64,000 bases of DNA from Heliocidaris tuberculata (Eukaryota; Echinodermata; Echinoidea; Camarodonta; Echinometridae). The notes below the pieces were generated by a model. It saw nothing but the letters and a program-made list of their open reading frames with translations, did not search any database and was not told where the DNA came from. The position numbers and the translations under genes are program-made. Of the stretch, positions 1 through 12,800 are shown one piece after another. Position 1 is the first letter of the stretch, and every line of letters begins with the position of its first letter. Location: positions 805,253 to 869,252 of the forward strand of contig CM046844.1 in NCBI GenBank assembly GCA_025618425.1, given 5' to 3'.

Positions 1-388
1 GCCCTTCTAGCTCTCTCTATATGATATATAAATTAACTTGAAAGATTGAATGACTTCAGAGTTTCAATTCGTATTTGTATTGACAAGGTCTAGATCGAAG
101 AAATATAATAGCACCACAACAAATTGTATTAGTCAGTTTGCTATAAAAAGATCTCACTAGTGGATACTTTCATATGAAACTGTATAGGAGAATAATGTGT
201 GTATGATTGATACCATTGTGTTGGCGAGTAATTCTGAATCTGTCTTGCCTTGTGAAAGTATTACATAACGGGCATTGTATGTGTATCTTTGCTTTACAAT
301 ACTTTATAGCAGTCCAGTCTTCAGACCAAAGTTTATGTTAGTCTGTCATCTGAAATCAATGATTGATGAGAAATTCATTGACTATATC
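1..388. other. AT-rich noncoding flank
   Basis: No coding exon, RNA gene or clear repeat is visible. The last bases lead into a Tc1/mariner-like terminal motif (TCAGTCAAACC followed by TGTTTATAAAGG) that starts the next repeat. Confidence 0.5.
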
Positions 389-801
389 AGTCAAACCTGT
401 TTATAAAGGCCATGCTCCTATATGATACATGTATATGTATCGTGAAATCAATGGACCAGTGGCCTCTGTTAACAGGTGTAATGATGTGGTCCATTATGAT
501 AAAGGCCATGCTCCTATATGATACATGTACATGTATATGTATCGTGAAATCAAGGAGTTATCACAGAACTCCTTGGTGAAATCAATGGACCAGTGGCCTC
601 TGTTAACAGGTGTAATGGTGTGGTCCATTATGATAAAGGCCATGCTCCTATATGATACATGTATACGTAATGTGACCTCCCTGAACAAGTGTAATGATGT
701 GGTCCATTGTGATAAAGGCCATGCTCCTATATGATACATATCGTGACCTCAATGGATCAGTGGCCTCCGTTAACAGGTGTAATGATGTGGTCCATCATGA
801 T
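389..801 (+). repeat. Four-copy imperfect tandem repeat (about 80-135 bp units)
   Basis: Four successive units begin with AAAGGCCATGCTCCTATATG (near 404, 501, 635 and 714), and each ends near GTGTAATGATGTGGTCCAT. Unit lengths differ: the second holds an extra stretch around 549-580 and the third lacks part of the middle. The left edge resembles the CAGTGAAACCTGTCTATAAAG end of the small element at 60384-60570, so this may be an internally amplified relative. Short reading frames across the array simply follow the repeat and are not counted as genes. Confidence 0.75.
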
Positions 802-3800
802 CAAACAGCATGTACAAGCAGATGTGTGGGAATAACCTGCAAAAATAATCCAGAATAGACCACTTACTGCAAAGTTAGATGGTCATTATATACAGAGTTA
901 ATAATGTGCAGAAGTATGGCCATATATAATATACAGGGTTCTTGCCAATGCATGACACACTTCTGTTTTCTGCCATGAAATTAAACCCCTACAGTGCCAT
1001 ATAGTATGAAGTGTATTATATGCATTCACTGTACATGTGACAGAAGTGGACTGTGGCTCTCCCCTATTTGTTCCATCAGTTGGCCAAAGATGAAAAAGAG
1101 TTAAATGCGTGTACGAAGCATTTAGGGCTTCAGAAAAGAAAATACCAAGGATAACTTCTCCTGACCAGGGTATCGACAAGGGTAATAAAATAAGCCAATG
1201 CATACCTCAACCCCCTCCCCCAATGGTTTGGTCTACTCGTACTATACCCCATACTATACCCATGGGATGGTGCAAGGCTGCGCCGCCTCATTAGCACCAA
1301 GGGTGAACAATTCCTTCTGGAGAACCCTGGATATATGTGAAAAACCTGGATATAAAGACCAACTATCGAGTACAATACATACATAGTGATCTTTATGAAC
1401 CAATATAATTGCATGTGAACTTAAATAATAGCATGTAAACTGAGGTATAGAGAGTTTGGATGACTTGGGTTTTTTTGGTAATAGTCTATTGGAAGTGCTT
1501 TCTACTGTCATGGTTCTGTGCACAAATTGTTGCTGTTTGATTTCCCTGACATTTCATGAGAAGCTCAATTACATAGTTCTGACTTGCTTTGCTTGTTTTC
1601 AAATATTGTTTAGAAGTACACCTGTAGTGCAATGCAAGACAGTAAAGAGATTATGCAAATTGATTTGATTTTATCTTGAGTTACATATTTTTTGTTTTTA
1701 TCATGCTGGATGTATGCACCCACATGTTTTATTTGCCTAGTAGACTCTAGGAAGATATTTGGTTATCATTTCTTGAAAAGACTTTATGAATTGGATTGTA
1801 CAGTACTTTCCCTGAATTGACTCAAAATTTATTGATGTGTTTAAATAAAAAAAAAATGTTGGCCTTTTTTTTAATATATTGAAGGTTTGATAAAATGATG
1901 ATCATTATTTTAATGTCAGGTGAATTATCAGTTTTGTAACTACATTTGCAAGAAAAATCAATTTAATTTTTTAATACCGAAACATTTAAGAATATATTTG
2001 AATGGTGAGAAAATCTGAAAGGTGTATAACATGTGAATGGTAACTTCAGAACCATGATAATATCATTTATTTTTATTACTATTGTTAATTTATTCTCTTT
2101 TTATGAAGACTGCCCAACTATCTAATAAAAAAAAAACAAGAGTGGGTATTTTTAGTTGGTTAATATTTTAAGTATACTGCAAACTGATCCTCAAATTGAG
2201 ATAGTGAAGAAGTGAAATACTCTGTACCTTGACATGTTTGCAGTATGAATTGATGAGTGAGTAGTAGTTTGTGGATAAAGTTTGAGAATTTTTAATGGAT
2301 GGAGATACATATGTACTCTTGTGAGTTTGCCTGGCTATCAAATGAAATTTAAAAAAATTTGGGGGGGAGGGTCTGCTTTTACTTTCTATTTTTTTCCTTT
2401 TTTTTTTTTTTTTCCTTTTCCTCACTTCGTGTCATGAGTATATATTTCCCAATCTGCGTCAGCATTCTCAAATCTCTCATCATTCTCAACTGATATTCTG
2501 ACCCCAATTTTGCTTGTGAATGCAAACATTGCTATGTGAATATTTATATTTTTGAGGAATCATAGCTCGGTTGCAAATATGTATGTTATTAATTAGAGAT
2601 AAAAATATGATATGCAATTGTCATAATGTTTTTAGTTTGAAATATAGCTGTAATCTAAATATAATTAAGAATACAAAGAAATAGGGGCTGTAGAGCTCTC
2701 AAAATACACACTTTGCAGCTGTTTAAGTTATTTGTAAAAAAAATTGGAATTATTACAAGTTTTTATTTCTGAACTTTAAACAATTTGTCTAAGTTATGGC
2801 AATAACCACAATGAAATGTTGATTTTTATTCCCTTTTCTTGCATATAGTTTTATTTTACAGGAACAAGCATTGACAAATTACTACTTTTGAAATTTTGAT
2901 GAACAATTGAATAAACAGCTTTTACTCATCGATAGATGTACCATATGATTCAACAGCTCAAAGTCCAGGGCAGGGTCTCCCAAAACTGTCATAAGGACAA
3001 GTTCACTGACATCCCATTGGAATGTGTTAGTTCTATAACATGCATTTCAGGAAGATGTCTGTAAACTTAGACTTATGACATTTTGATTCGACCCTTCCCT
3101 TTTTATCTCCTTTCCATCCTGAATTTGTTATCGAAAATGAATGGACGAAGCATTGCGTACAAATAAGATCATTGAATATGCACTCAAGGTTACATGGTGG
3201 AAAACCTTGCACTGAATGAATATATACATTGTAGAATCATTAGGAAATTACAAATGTACTCTGAAACATTGAAAGAAGTTTTGTATGCTAATTACAAGCA
3301 TCTTTCAAAGTTGATATCAATAATGTGTACCATTGCTCTGTACTTACAGAATATTCTAGTTTCTCAGATTGCTTGACATATATTTTTGCATCATTATACA
3401 GAGTTTATGCACAAATACATGGATTTATTGTGCATCTCAACAAGAATATTTCCTGTGAGATATTGGACTGTACATGTACTTACAGATTATTTCATATTGA
3501 AACTTGTAAGAATATGATTTCTTTAATGGGGACAGTTTGAAAGGAACTTGAATGGATATATCTCCATATTGAAACAAGTAGATATACTGGCTAATTATAT
3601 ATATGCTCCATCTATTTCCTATAGCTGCCATGGCTTTCTGATGATCTGAGAAAGTACACCCTGTCCTGAAGTTTTTTTACATTTGCCAAGGTGGTTTGGC
3701 ACTGTAATATGAGGGTTTTATACTTCATAATTTAGTGGACCATTTCAGCCTATCTTGTTGGGGTTTCACCATTGATCTCTACCAGTGGATAAAGCAATGC

Positions 3801-5299
3801 CCTCTACGTTTGATGCAAACAGTCGCCATGTTGGGGCTTGCATAAAAATACCGTCGCTGTACTATTTCAATACAATTTTATGCTTTTTCAGAATCGAATA
3901 AATTCAGCACTGTGAAGTCTTTTCCACAAATTGACTGCACAAACAGGCAAAACAAGTTTATCCTTACAAATTCTAAAGGCGTTTTAATGTGACAATCAGT
4001 GTAATGTCTTTTTTTCATCAAAAAATCAAATCACGTAAATGTATCTTTTGCATATGAGTACACTGGGAACGTACACATCAGACAGTGTCCCACGTACTGT
4101 GTTTGAGTGTAGGGCTCCTAATTTTGGTTATGCGGCCACATCAACTGCCAGCTTGCATAGAGCTGTGTGTACAATGCTATATCCACATAAGGTAGAGATC
4201 GATGGGTTTCACCTGGCCTAAAGTTAGTACACTGGTATGTATGTGAGATCATAGCAGGATGAAGTTTCCCGTAATAGTAACACAACACCTTTACATCAAC
4301 CAGTTAAAACTGTTCCTGTTTGATTCATTTGTGTGTGTATACTTTAACAAAAAAATATGTCTCCCTTTTCTAGAGTCGGTGAACAGATGAAAGTGTATGT
4401 ATGATATTTGACAAATTAGGAGAAAATAATTTCCATCCTTTCCAGCATGCTTTGTGTACATTGCTGTAACAAATCATTTTGACAGCATGACTTTGTTCTT
4501 ATGTGTGTATTAGCTTTTATTACTTTCATGTTAGAATTCAATAGTCTTATACAGTAAGAAACATACTGACATGAAGCTTGCTATGCTAAATATGTTTTGT
4601 ATATGGTGAAAGAACGTGTGATATTTTAGTTAACTTGTTTTGGTTTTTTTAAATACATTGGGTGTTTTCAGAGTAAAAAAAAAAACAGAGAGAGAGAAGA
4701 AAAAATATATTACTACTCTGACTGCCAACATGTTTTGTATATTATGATGAAACGATACCATTTTATGAGAACCAAATTTAGTTTCAGAAAACCAGGGAGA
4801 GTTTACAGAGTAAGAAGAAATAAAAAAAAATGACTTTGTCACTGAAATTTTTATCATGTGTTTGTTACCTTTCTTTCTTTCTTTTTTTTTCTTTCATGGG
4901 GTATGTGTGATGTGTGTAAAAAAAAACAACTAGCTATTCACTTGTACAGAGAGAAAGAGGGGGCAGAGACAGACAGAGGCAGAGAGATACAGAGATAGAG
5001 AGCAAGGGGGGGGGGGAGACTGAAAGATAGGCAACTCTAGGCTATTTTTCCTCATCTACATTTAATACCGCCTACATCTAAAATTTGAGTGAATCAGATG
5101 ACTAACAAGCTGATAGCCCTCCCAGAGCAGATCAGACAAAGTATCAAGAAAAATGATATTTTTTAATGTAGATTTATGTTCACAATTCCATAACAAAATT
5201 CCATCATACAATCCCATATTACTTGATAACATATTGGATGGGAGAGAGAGACTGTGTGGATGGAGAGGGGGATAGATGGAGAATCTTGTAGAGAGACAC
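802..5299. other. Intergenic AT-rich sequence, no gene seen
   Basis: Stops are frequent on both strands and no reading frame looks like a conserved exon. There are short A, T and G runs (2364-2370, 2398-2414, 5007-5016), a GA-rich patch (4950-5016) and an AATAAA with an A run near 1843-1856. That signal could be a polyadenylation site of a plus-strand gene lying left of the window, but nothing else supports such a gene. Confidence 0.5.
2968..3092. mobile_element. Degenerate inverted-repeat MITE (relative of 58328-58467)
   Basis: The stretch opens with CAAAACTGTCATAAGGACAA and closes with CTTAGACTTATGACATTTTG, an imperfect inverted repeat. Between them lie GACATCCCATTGGAATG and CATGCATTTCAGGAAGATG. 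The same order of words occurs in the nearly perfect palindrome at 58328-58467, so this is an older, decayed copy of that family. Confidence 0.6.
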
Positions 5300-5577
5300 T
5301 ACTTTTTTATCGCATTCTAATCAGAATTACTTTTAATGTTACTTTATACGGGAGCTTAATCATTTTCAAGCAATGCTTTTTATATGGGCTCCCCACATAT
5401 TACATTTTCGTCTGTTTTGCCAGTCGTTCATAATCTCTCGAAACTTTCTACCTGTTTACCATACATTGTACTTGATTTGAGTTCTTTACCCGTACTTTTT
5501 GAAATTGACAATTATGCTTGTAAAATTTGAATTGCATTTGATGTAAAAGTGGAACAAATAAACTTCAACTTCAAACT
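5300..5577 (+). mobile_element. LINE 3' end fragment (3' UTR and tail)
   Basis: This segment aligns by eye along its length with the reverse complement of 52090-52385. Shared words include CAATGCTTTTTAT, GCCAGTCGTTCAT, GTACTTGATTTGAGTT and TGAAATTGACAA. Both end in an AATAAACTTCAA-type tail. The 52-kb copy is joined to a LINE ORF2 C-terminus, so this piece is read as the 3' UTR of the same non-LTR retrotransposon family, 5'-truncated with no coding sequence left. It is not a host gene's polyadenylation site. Confidence 0.75.
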
Positions 5578-6157
5578 ATAGTATTAACAAGAACAAAAGG
5601 GGTTATCACATTTTCAAGCCATAAATACGTCTCAACAATTCTGACAAGCAAATATAGAAGTTGACATAAAAGAGAAAAAAAAATTTTACATCCAGTTAGG
5701 AACTCATTCGAAAAAGGGATGAGAAATAAATACGTTGTGAGATAAACAATAGAAGATAAATCAGAAGAGAGGGTAGCATGAAAATTGCTGAGGAACAAAC
5801 AGAATGAAGAAATGGGGGAAAAAGCATGTTGGACGTTGTGAAGAGAGTATTGTATGATGTACAAAGTGAGAAGATGATAGGTAAAAAGTTAAAAGGATAA
5901 AATTTGAAATAAAAAACGTCTCTATAACAAGATAGCATTTGAAATCAGATAAACATCAAATGAATAAAATAAAGAGAAACGTTATTGTGATTTCAATATT
6001 ACGATTTAATCATACCAATATTCAGGAAAAAGGGGGTTTGTCTAAAGCATAAATCATTTCAAAAACAAAATAAGACTTGAATTAAGATGCATTTCTCAAG
6101 ACATAGAACAGCTATAGATAAAACAGAGACAGCGTGGTTTTGTGACATTGGTGACAC

Positions 6158-6349
6158 GACATTTGCTCCTGCGACATTTGCTCCTCCGTCCATATCTCGA
6201 AAGGTCAAAGGTTAAGGTCAAGGTCATGATTTTGTTTTTTGTTAAGGACAATGTGAAGATTAGGATTAGGGTTAGGGTTAGGGTTAGGTTTAGGTTTAGG
6301 ATTAACATGGCAAAGTTAGACCGCAGCAAATGTCGCAGGAGCAAATGTC
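6158..6349. mobile_element. MITE-like element with telomeric repeat core
   Basis: A perfect 25-bp inverted repeat begins GACATTTGCTCCTGCG at 6158 and is mirrored at the right end, finishing at 6349. The arms themselves contain the doubled word GACATTTGCTCC. The interior holds an AAGGTCAAAGGTTAAGGTC stretch and a TTAGGG-type array. No transposase is present. The reading frame crossing it on the plus strand is explained by the element and is not a gene. Confidence 0.75.
6258..6304 (+). repeat. Interstitial telomere-like repeat
   Basis: GGGTTA units with TTAGGATTAGG and GGTTTAGG variants cover about 47 bases. The array is flanked by unique sequence on both sides and sits inside an inverted-repeat element, so it is interstitial and not a chromosome end. 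A shorter CCCTAA run lies at 53467-53487. Confidence 0.85.
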
Positions 6350-7186
6350 ATGGAACATCATCACGACAACTTTGGCATAGAATTGAAGCTCGTTACTACA
6401 AGAAAGACAATTTTCCAAAGTGTGAACGAATTAGAAAAAAAGACCGATCGGAAACCCACAGATCCTTCATAAGTGCGATCATTGCCCGAGAAAATAAAAT
6501 GTATGCATGCAAAAGTACACAATACATATAAATTTCCGTTTAGATTGTCAATATACTTACATCCATTAACAGATTAATGGGCAATTATCAAATGTTGTTC
6601 TCACTTATTTCCCTCCTTGCCCCCCCCCCCCCCCCCCCCCCCGCTCCGTTAAATAGTTAAGCATATAAGTAGAAAACAAGAGAACACATGGATCAAACTT
6701 TTGCGAGAATGAGAATATGAAAAAAAGGTATGGGGGTGTTTCTAAAGAAATTATTTTGCTCAATAGAACAGCATATTTTGGGGATACATTATGACTTATA
6801 TTTCTTGCTAAATACTAACTACTTCATATTTTTATGATTTCATGTAGATAAAACAAAAAGACTAAATTTCAAACCGTTGCATGTACATTTTACGTAGATA
6901 TGTTTTCCTGGAGCGGAGTAGGTTTGGGAACTCCAGAAAATCAACATATTTACATTTTATTTACAATCTAACACTTAAATGGAAAAAGATAGAATAATAA
7001 AATAAAATGATAGACCAAGAATTTTGTGTCTAATATCAAAGGCAGACGAAATGGCCAGATTCAGATCTAGGAGAAAATCTGTTGGACTCCGTTCGACTTT
7101 AGATTTGAAAATTCAAATAAATTCAAATTGCGAATTTCTCGGTATACAACAAAGTAAAATAAGTTTTGAATAGAAGGTTGAATACT

Positions 7187-7620
7187 GCTTATAAAGGTGA
7201 AAATTGTTTGTGAGCTTTCTCATTCTCTTTATGTCAGTTTGGAAGAATATTGAAGAAATTTCCCCTTAAAATGATTGCCCTTCAAATGCCCTCATATTCG
7301 AAATATGACAAGGAATAGCTGAAAAGTTTGGACCAAACCGTCATGACCCATATAAAGTCCCATACACCCATTTCTGCATGTGAGCAGCGCAAGTGACTTT
7401 CAGCAGGACTGAGTCAATTTCTTATCATCTTGATGATTCAAAAACCACAAAGTACTGTATAAACTAATTATTATGTACTAAATAATCAACCTTTCCCAAT
7501 TCCTTCTAGACAGTTTCTTTCACAATGTAATGGCATGACCAGAACTCAACTTTATCTTTAAAGTCTGACAACGTCAAACATTTATAATTATAATTGTTTA
7601 CAGAGTAACACTTTCTTACT
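7187..7620 (+). repeat. Dispersed repeat, copy 1 of 3
   Basis: This segment matches the reverse complement of 21060-21437 and, over its middle, the plus strand at 30800-31060. Shared words include CTCTTTATGTCAGTTTGGAAGA, ATTTCTG...GCA and CAGCAGGA followed by GTCAATTTCTT. The copies are diverged. The ends were not resolved and no coding sequence was recognised, so the transposon class is unknown. Confidence 0.6.
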
Positions 7621-9786
7621 TAAAATCTCAGAAAGACATATTTTTGCATCCTCCTTCCGTTAAAAGCCACTTCCATATATGTTTATTTATCATTATCTAG
7701 TTTTACTGTTACTAGATTAATGTTCACCAGCTTAACACTAAATGATGGAAACATATAAATTTTTACGAAACAGTCATTTTTAAAAGGTTGATTTCAATTT
7801 CATCAGATCTGAGCAAGTACTGTGTTTACTGTTTAAGCTACTTAATACAAATTCACACTTGATAAAAACAAAGCATGCCACTTGGTCCACAAATACAAGA
7901 GATAACTTTTTATTCAAGATAATGTAGGGGAAAAAAGAGGAAATTCTAACATATTCAACAATTAGTGTTCATTCCTAGAAGTATTTATATTGAATTTATT
8001 ATTGCTAATCCCCGAACTGATTGTTTATCGGTTTGTTTGTAGGTGTTGTTGTTTATATTTCCAAAACAATAGATAGTAAAAAAATATATGGTATGGTGGA
8101 TCGCTCAATTTAGAGGTATTTATTTAATTTCATTATTATTCAATGAAGCTTTATTCGTTAACATGGTTACTGGTATTTTGGTTAAATGAGGGAGTATGTG
8201 CTTGCACAACCAGTATAGTAGCATTTATTTGTTTAGGATTAAAGATTTAAAAATATGATTAACATAGTATACAATGACAGGAAATAATATTGAAACTGAT
8301 ATTGCAATTTAAGATCTGTCAACGGAAGAAAAGTCAATAAAAAGGAGGTGTTTTGAAACCCTGCTGTTTCCGCAAAAAAATTAAGATAGTTATCAAAAGT
8401 TGAATTTCCAGCGGTTCTGTTCTTTATAAAACTTGAGTACCATGCCCAGTCTAACTAATGACCATCTAAGTAAAGAGAAAATAAAGTAGTGGGGTGATTT
8501 CTTTTTTACATACCGTTCCACGAAATTCTTTTATTAATTTACCTCTGACAATGGTCTAGGCATTATACAAGGAAAAAGAAATTGATAGAAAAACAAGTCA
8601 TCTCAATTTATATACACGTTGGAAGTCAGTACGGGGCACCTCTCCCAAATACAATTTTCTTTCAATACTGATGTTATGAAAACACACTACTAATATCAAT
8701 TTATTATAAAATGTATTTTTTCAGTGAATCCGGTGTTTGAAGATTATATTTTCAACACTACACCATATAGATATTTGATATTATCAGATTACTTGTGAGA
8801 TGTTGTTAACATAACGTTGTTATCCGACTACAAATAATTATTTTCTTCCTCTGCAATTTGTTGATGTGATGTTTATGACTTTTTACTGCTTTTCTCCTTT
8901 GGATAAAGTCATTATGAAAACAATTTCAAGTGTTATTAGCTATAGGTAAGAATGATATATCAGAATATAAAGCAAAACGGTGTTATATACATATGAAAAG
9001 ATGAGAGTCTATTTACACATGCAACTGTAAAATAGCATGGGCGAGGATTGAACGAAATAATTATAGATTTTTTTTTTTCAAATTCAAGATGTATAGGAAT
9101 TCTTTCGAGAAAATTAATTCAAATCAGTTTGAGCTAATCATGAGAGTGTGATTATTATTTCGATTTAACAGAATATCATACAATATTGTCAAGAAATGCC
9201 CTCGAATTAATTATGATGAAATAATGATAAGACAACCATATAGTCAAAACAAGGGTTTGTCAAAAGAATTACTCCATAAAAAGATCTTGAACTAAACATA
9301 ATAAGATGTCAACAAGAAAAAGAATGCTCAAGAAAAGTTAAAATCACGTTTCAATATAAAGGTTATCAAAGTCTCAGCGAGGAAAAATATGACTCAACGG
9401 AATTAGCTTGAGCTTACCACGACGTAATAATTCTCTCAAATTAGAGTTCATCAGAATGACTACGTGAATATCATCTTGAACTAATCATAATAAAATGATA
9501 ATGGTTATCTTATTTAAAAGTTTATTTTTAAAAACATCTTATAAAGTAAAGAATGAATCGACAAAAATAGCTTGTCTGAGCTAATCATGATTAGATATTA
9601 TTTCGATTTACCGTTTATACAAAATCTTATGAAATAAAGAATGAATCCGTGAAAATTAGCTTGAGATAATCATAAGATGATGATTATCTCAATCAAAACC
9701 TTATCAAAATCTTAACAAATAAAATGGCTCAATACAGAATAGCTTGAGCCCATTCATCATAATTAGATGATGATTATCTGGTTGAT

Positions 9787-9862
9787 TTAGCTACTAGCTG
9801 ATGCCATCATCTTCTTCTGGATAGCAATGATCTCCTCCTGCTCGGCTACAGTACGAATACAT
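9787..9862 (-). CDS. CAPZB: CAPZB alternative distal last exon
   Basis: The acceptor is a good pyrimidine tract (TCTTCTTCCCTAG) ending at 9863. The first base A completes an arginine codon with the AG that ends exon 8. The frame then reads [17 protein letters not shown], then MMASASS, then TAA at 9787-9789. This gives 24 new residues, a short charged segment that could form an amphipathic helix. It differs from the proximal last exon and does not closely match the vertebrate beta tails that I know. The matched phase, clean acceptor and open frame support a true alternative exon. Expression is not shown, and an exon of another gene cannot be excluded. Confidence 0.7.
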
Positions 9863-12800
9863 CTAGGGAAGAAGATGGTGAGAGGTTATACTAAAAATAG
9901 AAAGAAAGTATAATGAAAGGGCGATGATGAAAAGATGTAGAAAGAGGTGCGGTAGCTGGAGAAGAAGAAGAAGAAGAAGAAGAAGAAGAAGAAGAAGAAG
10001 AAGAAGAAGAAGAAGAAGAAGAAGAAGAAGAAGAAGAAGAAGAAGAAGAAGAAGAAGAAGAAGAAGAAGAAGAAGAAGAAGAAGAAGAAGAAGAAGAAGA
10101 AGAAGAAGAAGAAGAAGAAGAAGAAGAAGAAGAAGAAGAAGAAGAAGAAGAAGAAGAAGAAGAAGAAGAAGAAGAAGAAGAAGAAGGAGGAGAAGAAGGA
10201 GGAGAAGAAGAAGGAAAAAGAAGAAGAATAAGAAGGAAAAAGAAGAAGAGGAGGAGGAAGAAGTGGGTAGAAGTAGTAGTATAGAAGATAATGATAGTGA
10301 TAACAATGATGAGATGACAAGTAGGAGGATGATAATGATGTTGATAATAATTATAATGAAAATTAGGATAACATTAAGATGATGAAGAATGGGAAATAGA
10401 TGACAATGATTATAAAAACGAAAAAAGAACAGAAGAAAATGGAAAGGATGAATAAAGAGCGCGAGAAAATGCAAAAAGAACAAGATTTATATATTTTGAA
10501 TGTAATTCTGTTGTTTGATAGTAACAGGCCACACATCACACACTTTTATTATTCAGCTACTATCATCAGGATGCACACAATGACCTTCAGAACGATCTCC
10601 CTGAATTAATAACATTTGAAAGCCGATTCATTTTGGTCTAAATTAAAATACAGAATCGGTTTCTCACTTTGGCAAAGAAACAGATCCCTCCTCCATCACC
10701 AAGATTTTAGAAAAAAATGTAAATATTTTTTCTCACCTCAAAACAAATATCTTTAACATGCTCATTAAAGGCCTCTCGAAACACTGGACACTAAACATAT
10801 TTGATTGCAAAACACACATTTCACTTATTTACTTAATTTTTGTCACACAATCACCAGTCTCACTGTCTCTTAATGACTTGATGGTTAATCGGGGTTGACC
10901 AATAGTGAACGATTTTCCCTACCCCCCCCCCCCCCAAATAAAGATTTTTAAAAATGTCACAGCTGCAGGAAAAGCGATCCAAATATATAAAGTACTTTCA
11001 CGAATGCATGATGTAAATATAAAAAAGATACAATAGGAATGTAGCCTTATGTAACTATCAGGGAGCAATCGTAAATACAGTATGAAGTTTTGAATAGAAT
11101 TGTTTTAAACCATACAAGAAAATAAATAGAGCTTGTTGTACTACATGTATTTTTTTCAGTAATCACTCGACATGAATTACCATTTCTATTTTAGGTTTTC
11201 CAGGGGTTTCACTTAGATTTATCTAGTCATAAATGTTGGGGTTGTTTTATTCCTCATTCCTTACATAACACTCCTTAATAAAATCCTATATGCTCCCAAA
11301 CATATACCCATATTGCTCACAAATGTAATGATAACAAAGAGAGAGAAATCCCAAAATAGCTTTCCCTTTGTTTTTGAAGAGTATGCTCTAGAAACCTTTT
11401 ATTATCGTTATTGAGCTATCATCTAGTCCCTACTATCGCCCATCTTTTTGTTTTGCACTGCACAATTTAGAAAATGAGTCTGCTAGAACTCGTGCACTGT
11501 TGATCAATACGCTGGAAAGGATAGATGCTCAAGTCCTTTTTTAACTATCATGGGATGGTTCATTCATGGAAATAACATGCCATTCCAATGTGTTAGTGTC
11601 TCTCATACACATAAATATGTTTACATAGCTCAGTAGAATGGTGTTGCACTTCTTAAATGCAGAAGGGTGTATATAGGTCTTCCTCAGACTTAAACATGGT
11701 CTTCTGTGTATTTCCAACTAACATTATATCTCACAAAAAAACAAAAAATATGATTGCAAAGACTTTCCAAAGATCAACCTTGGGCAAATTTCAGTAGCCT
11801 TATGCATCACCTTTAGAAATGTGTCAATATGGCAATGACATATTACAAACCCTGAACATGATTTCTATAGGCAGGACATTGGGGTACTGAAATTTCCCTT
11901 AGTCGATTTCTTGAATGTCTTTGTGATCATATTGCATCTACATGTGTTAGATAATGAGATAAATCACACAACAAATTCATTCCCTGTTAGATTTCACTCA
12001 ATGTTTACAACAGACAAATCAAACAGCAAACACAGGCAGATAATGTCTTCTTTTTTTTTTTTCCTTCGTGAAATGTGGTAACTTTGTGTAAATTTCTTTT
12101 ATTTTTAAGATAAAGAAAAGCATTTGATCAATGCCTTAACCATTAAGTGATTCACTGATTTTAGAAATAATTAGACTTGGTAAAAAAAAAAGAATAATCT
12201 TGTTTTAATTATATAAAAAAAGTTTCTGGCTCAATTAATGAAATATATACAATCTATTATAATGAGGATTACCATAATTTCTATACATATGTGGGTACAG
12301 GGCTATAAAGCACTATCATTTGCATACCTAACGATCATAATCGAATTGCTATAAAATAAACAAAATTGTTTAGAAATCCAACAGAAAATCAGAACATGTC
12401 AAAATAAAGTAGGAGTAGGATTTAATGAGACTGATTAAAGGTTAATTATACATGTATAAAAACTATATCCTAGTTTAATTGGAATCAAACATCGATTTCA
12501 AAGCCTATGATGAATGGCAAGCTATTAGTACATGCAACACTCAGTGAAATATAATGTGAAACACTCTTTATCAAGATGATCCAAACAATAACATTACAGA
12601 TCTATATGATAAAGGCATAATTATGATTTTTTCCTAAATAAAATGCTTAAAATACTTTAATCAATTATGCATGTGCACTGTTATATGTACCTATTTGAAC
12701 AATGTCTACATGTACTTCAGATTTTTTTTTAACCAATTCATACTTGTAAAATAAGGATGGTACTTTTACTTGAATAATTTCATGAAAAAGTGAAGTTTGT

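Larger units (their letters stand above)
5578..9786. other. Noncoding flank downstream of CAPZB distal stop
   Basis: On the minus strand this follows the distal CAPZB stop codon, so its right part probably includes the 3' UTR of that isoform. Several AATAAA-like signals exist on the minus strand (for example at 9521-9526), but none can be chosen by eye. The stretch also holds a C23 run (6620-6642), a telomere-like MITE (6158-6349) and a dispersed repeat (7187-7620). From about 9100 to 9790 short phrases such as TAGCTTGAGCTAATCATGA recur loosely, suggesting a decayed tandem array. No other gene is visible. Confidence 0.45.

Noticed and set aside
5467..5577. 3' UTR and poly(A) site of a plus-strand host gene
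   Set aside because: The segment matches the LINE 3' UTR at 52090-52205 in the opposite orientation, so it is retrotransposon sequence.
6258..6304. Chromosome end
   Set aside because: The telomere-like units are short, impure and bounded by unique sequence on both sides.
6142..6531. 129-codon plus-strand frame
   Set aside because: Its first half is the inverted-repeat element and telomere-like array. The rest has no domain.
9863..10483. Long poly-Leu, poly-Phe and poly-Arg reading frames
   Set aside because: They are direct translations of the GAA/TTC microsatellite with no flanking coding character.
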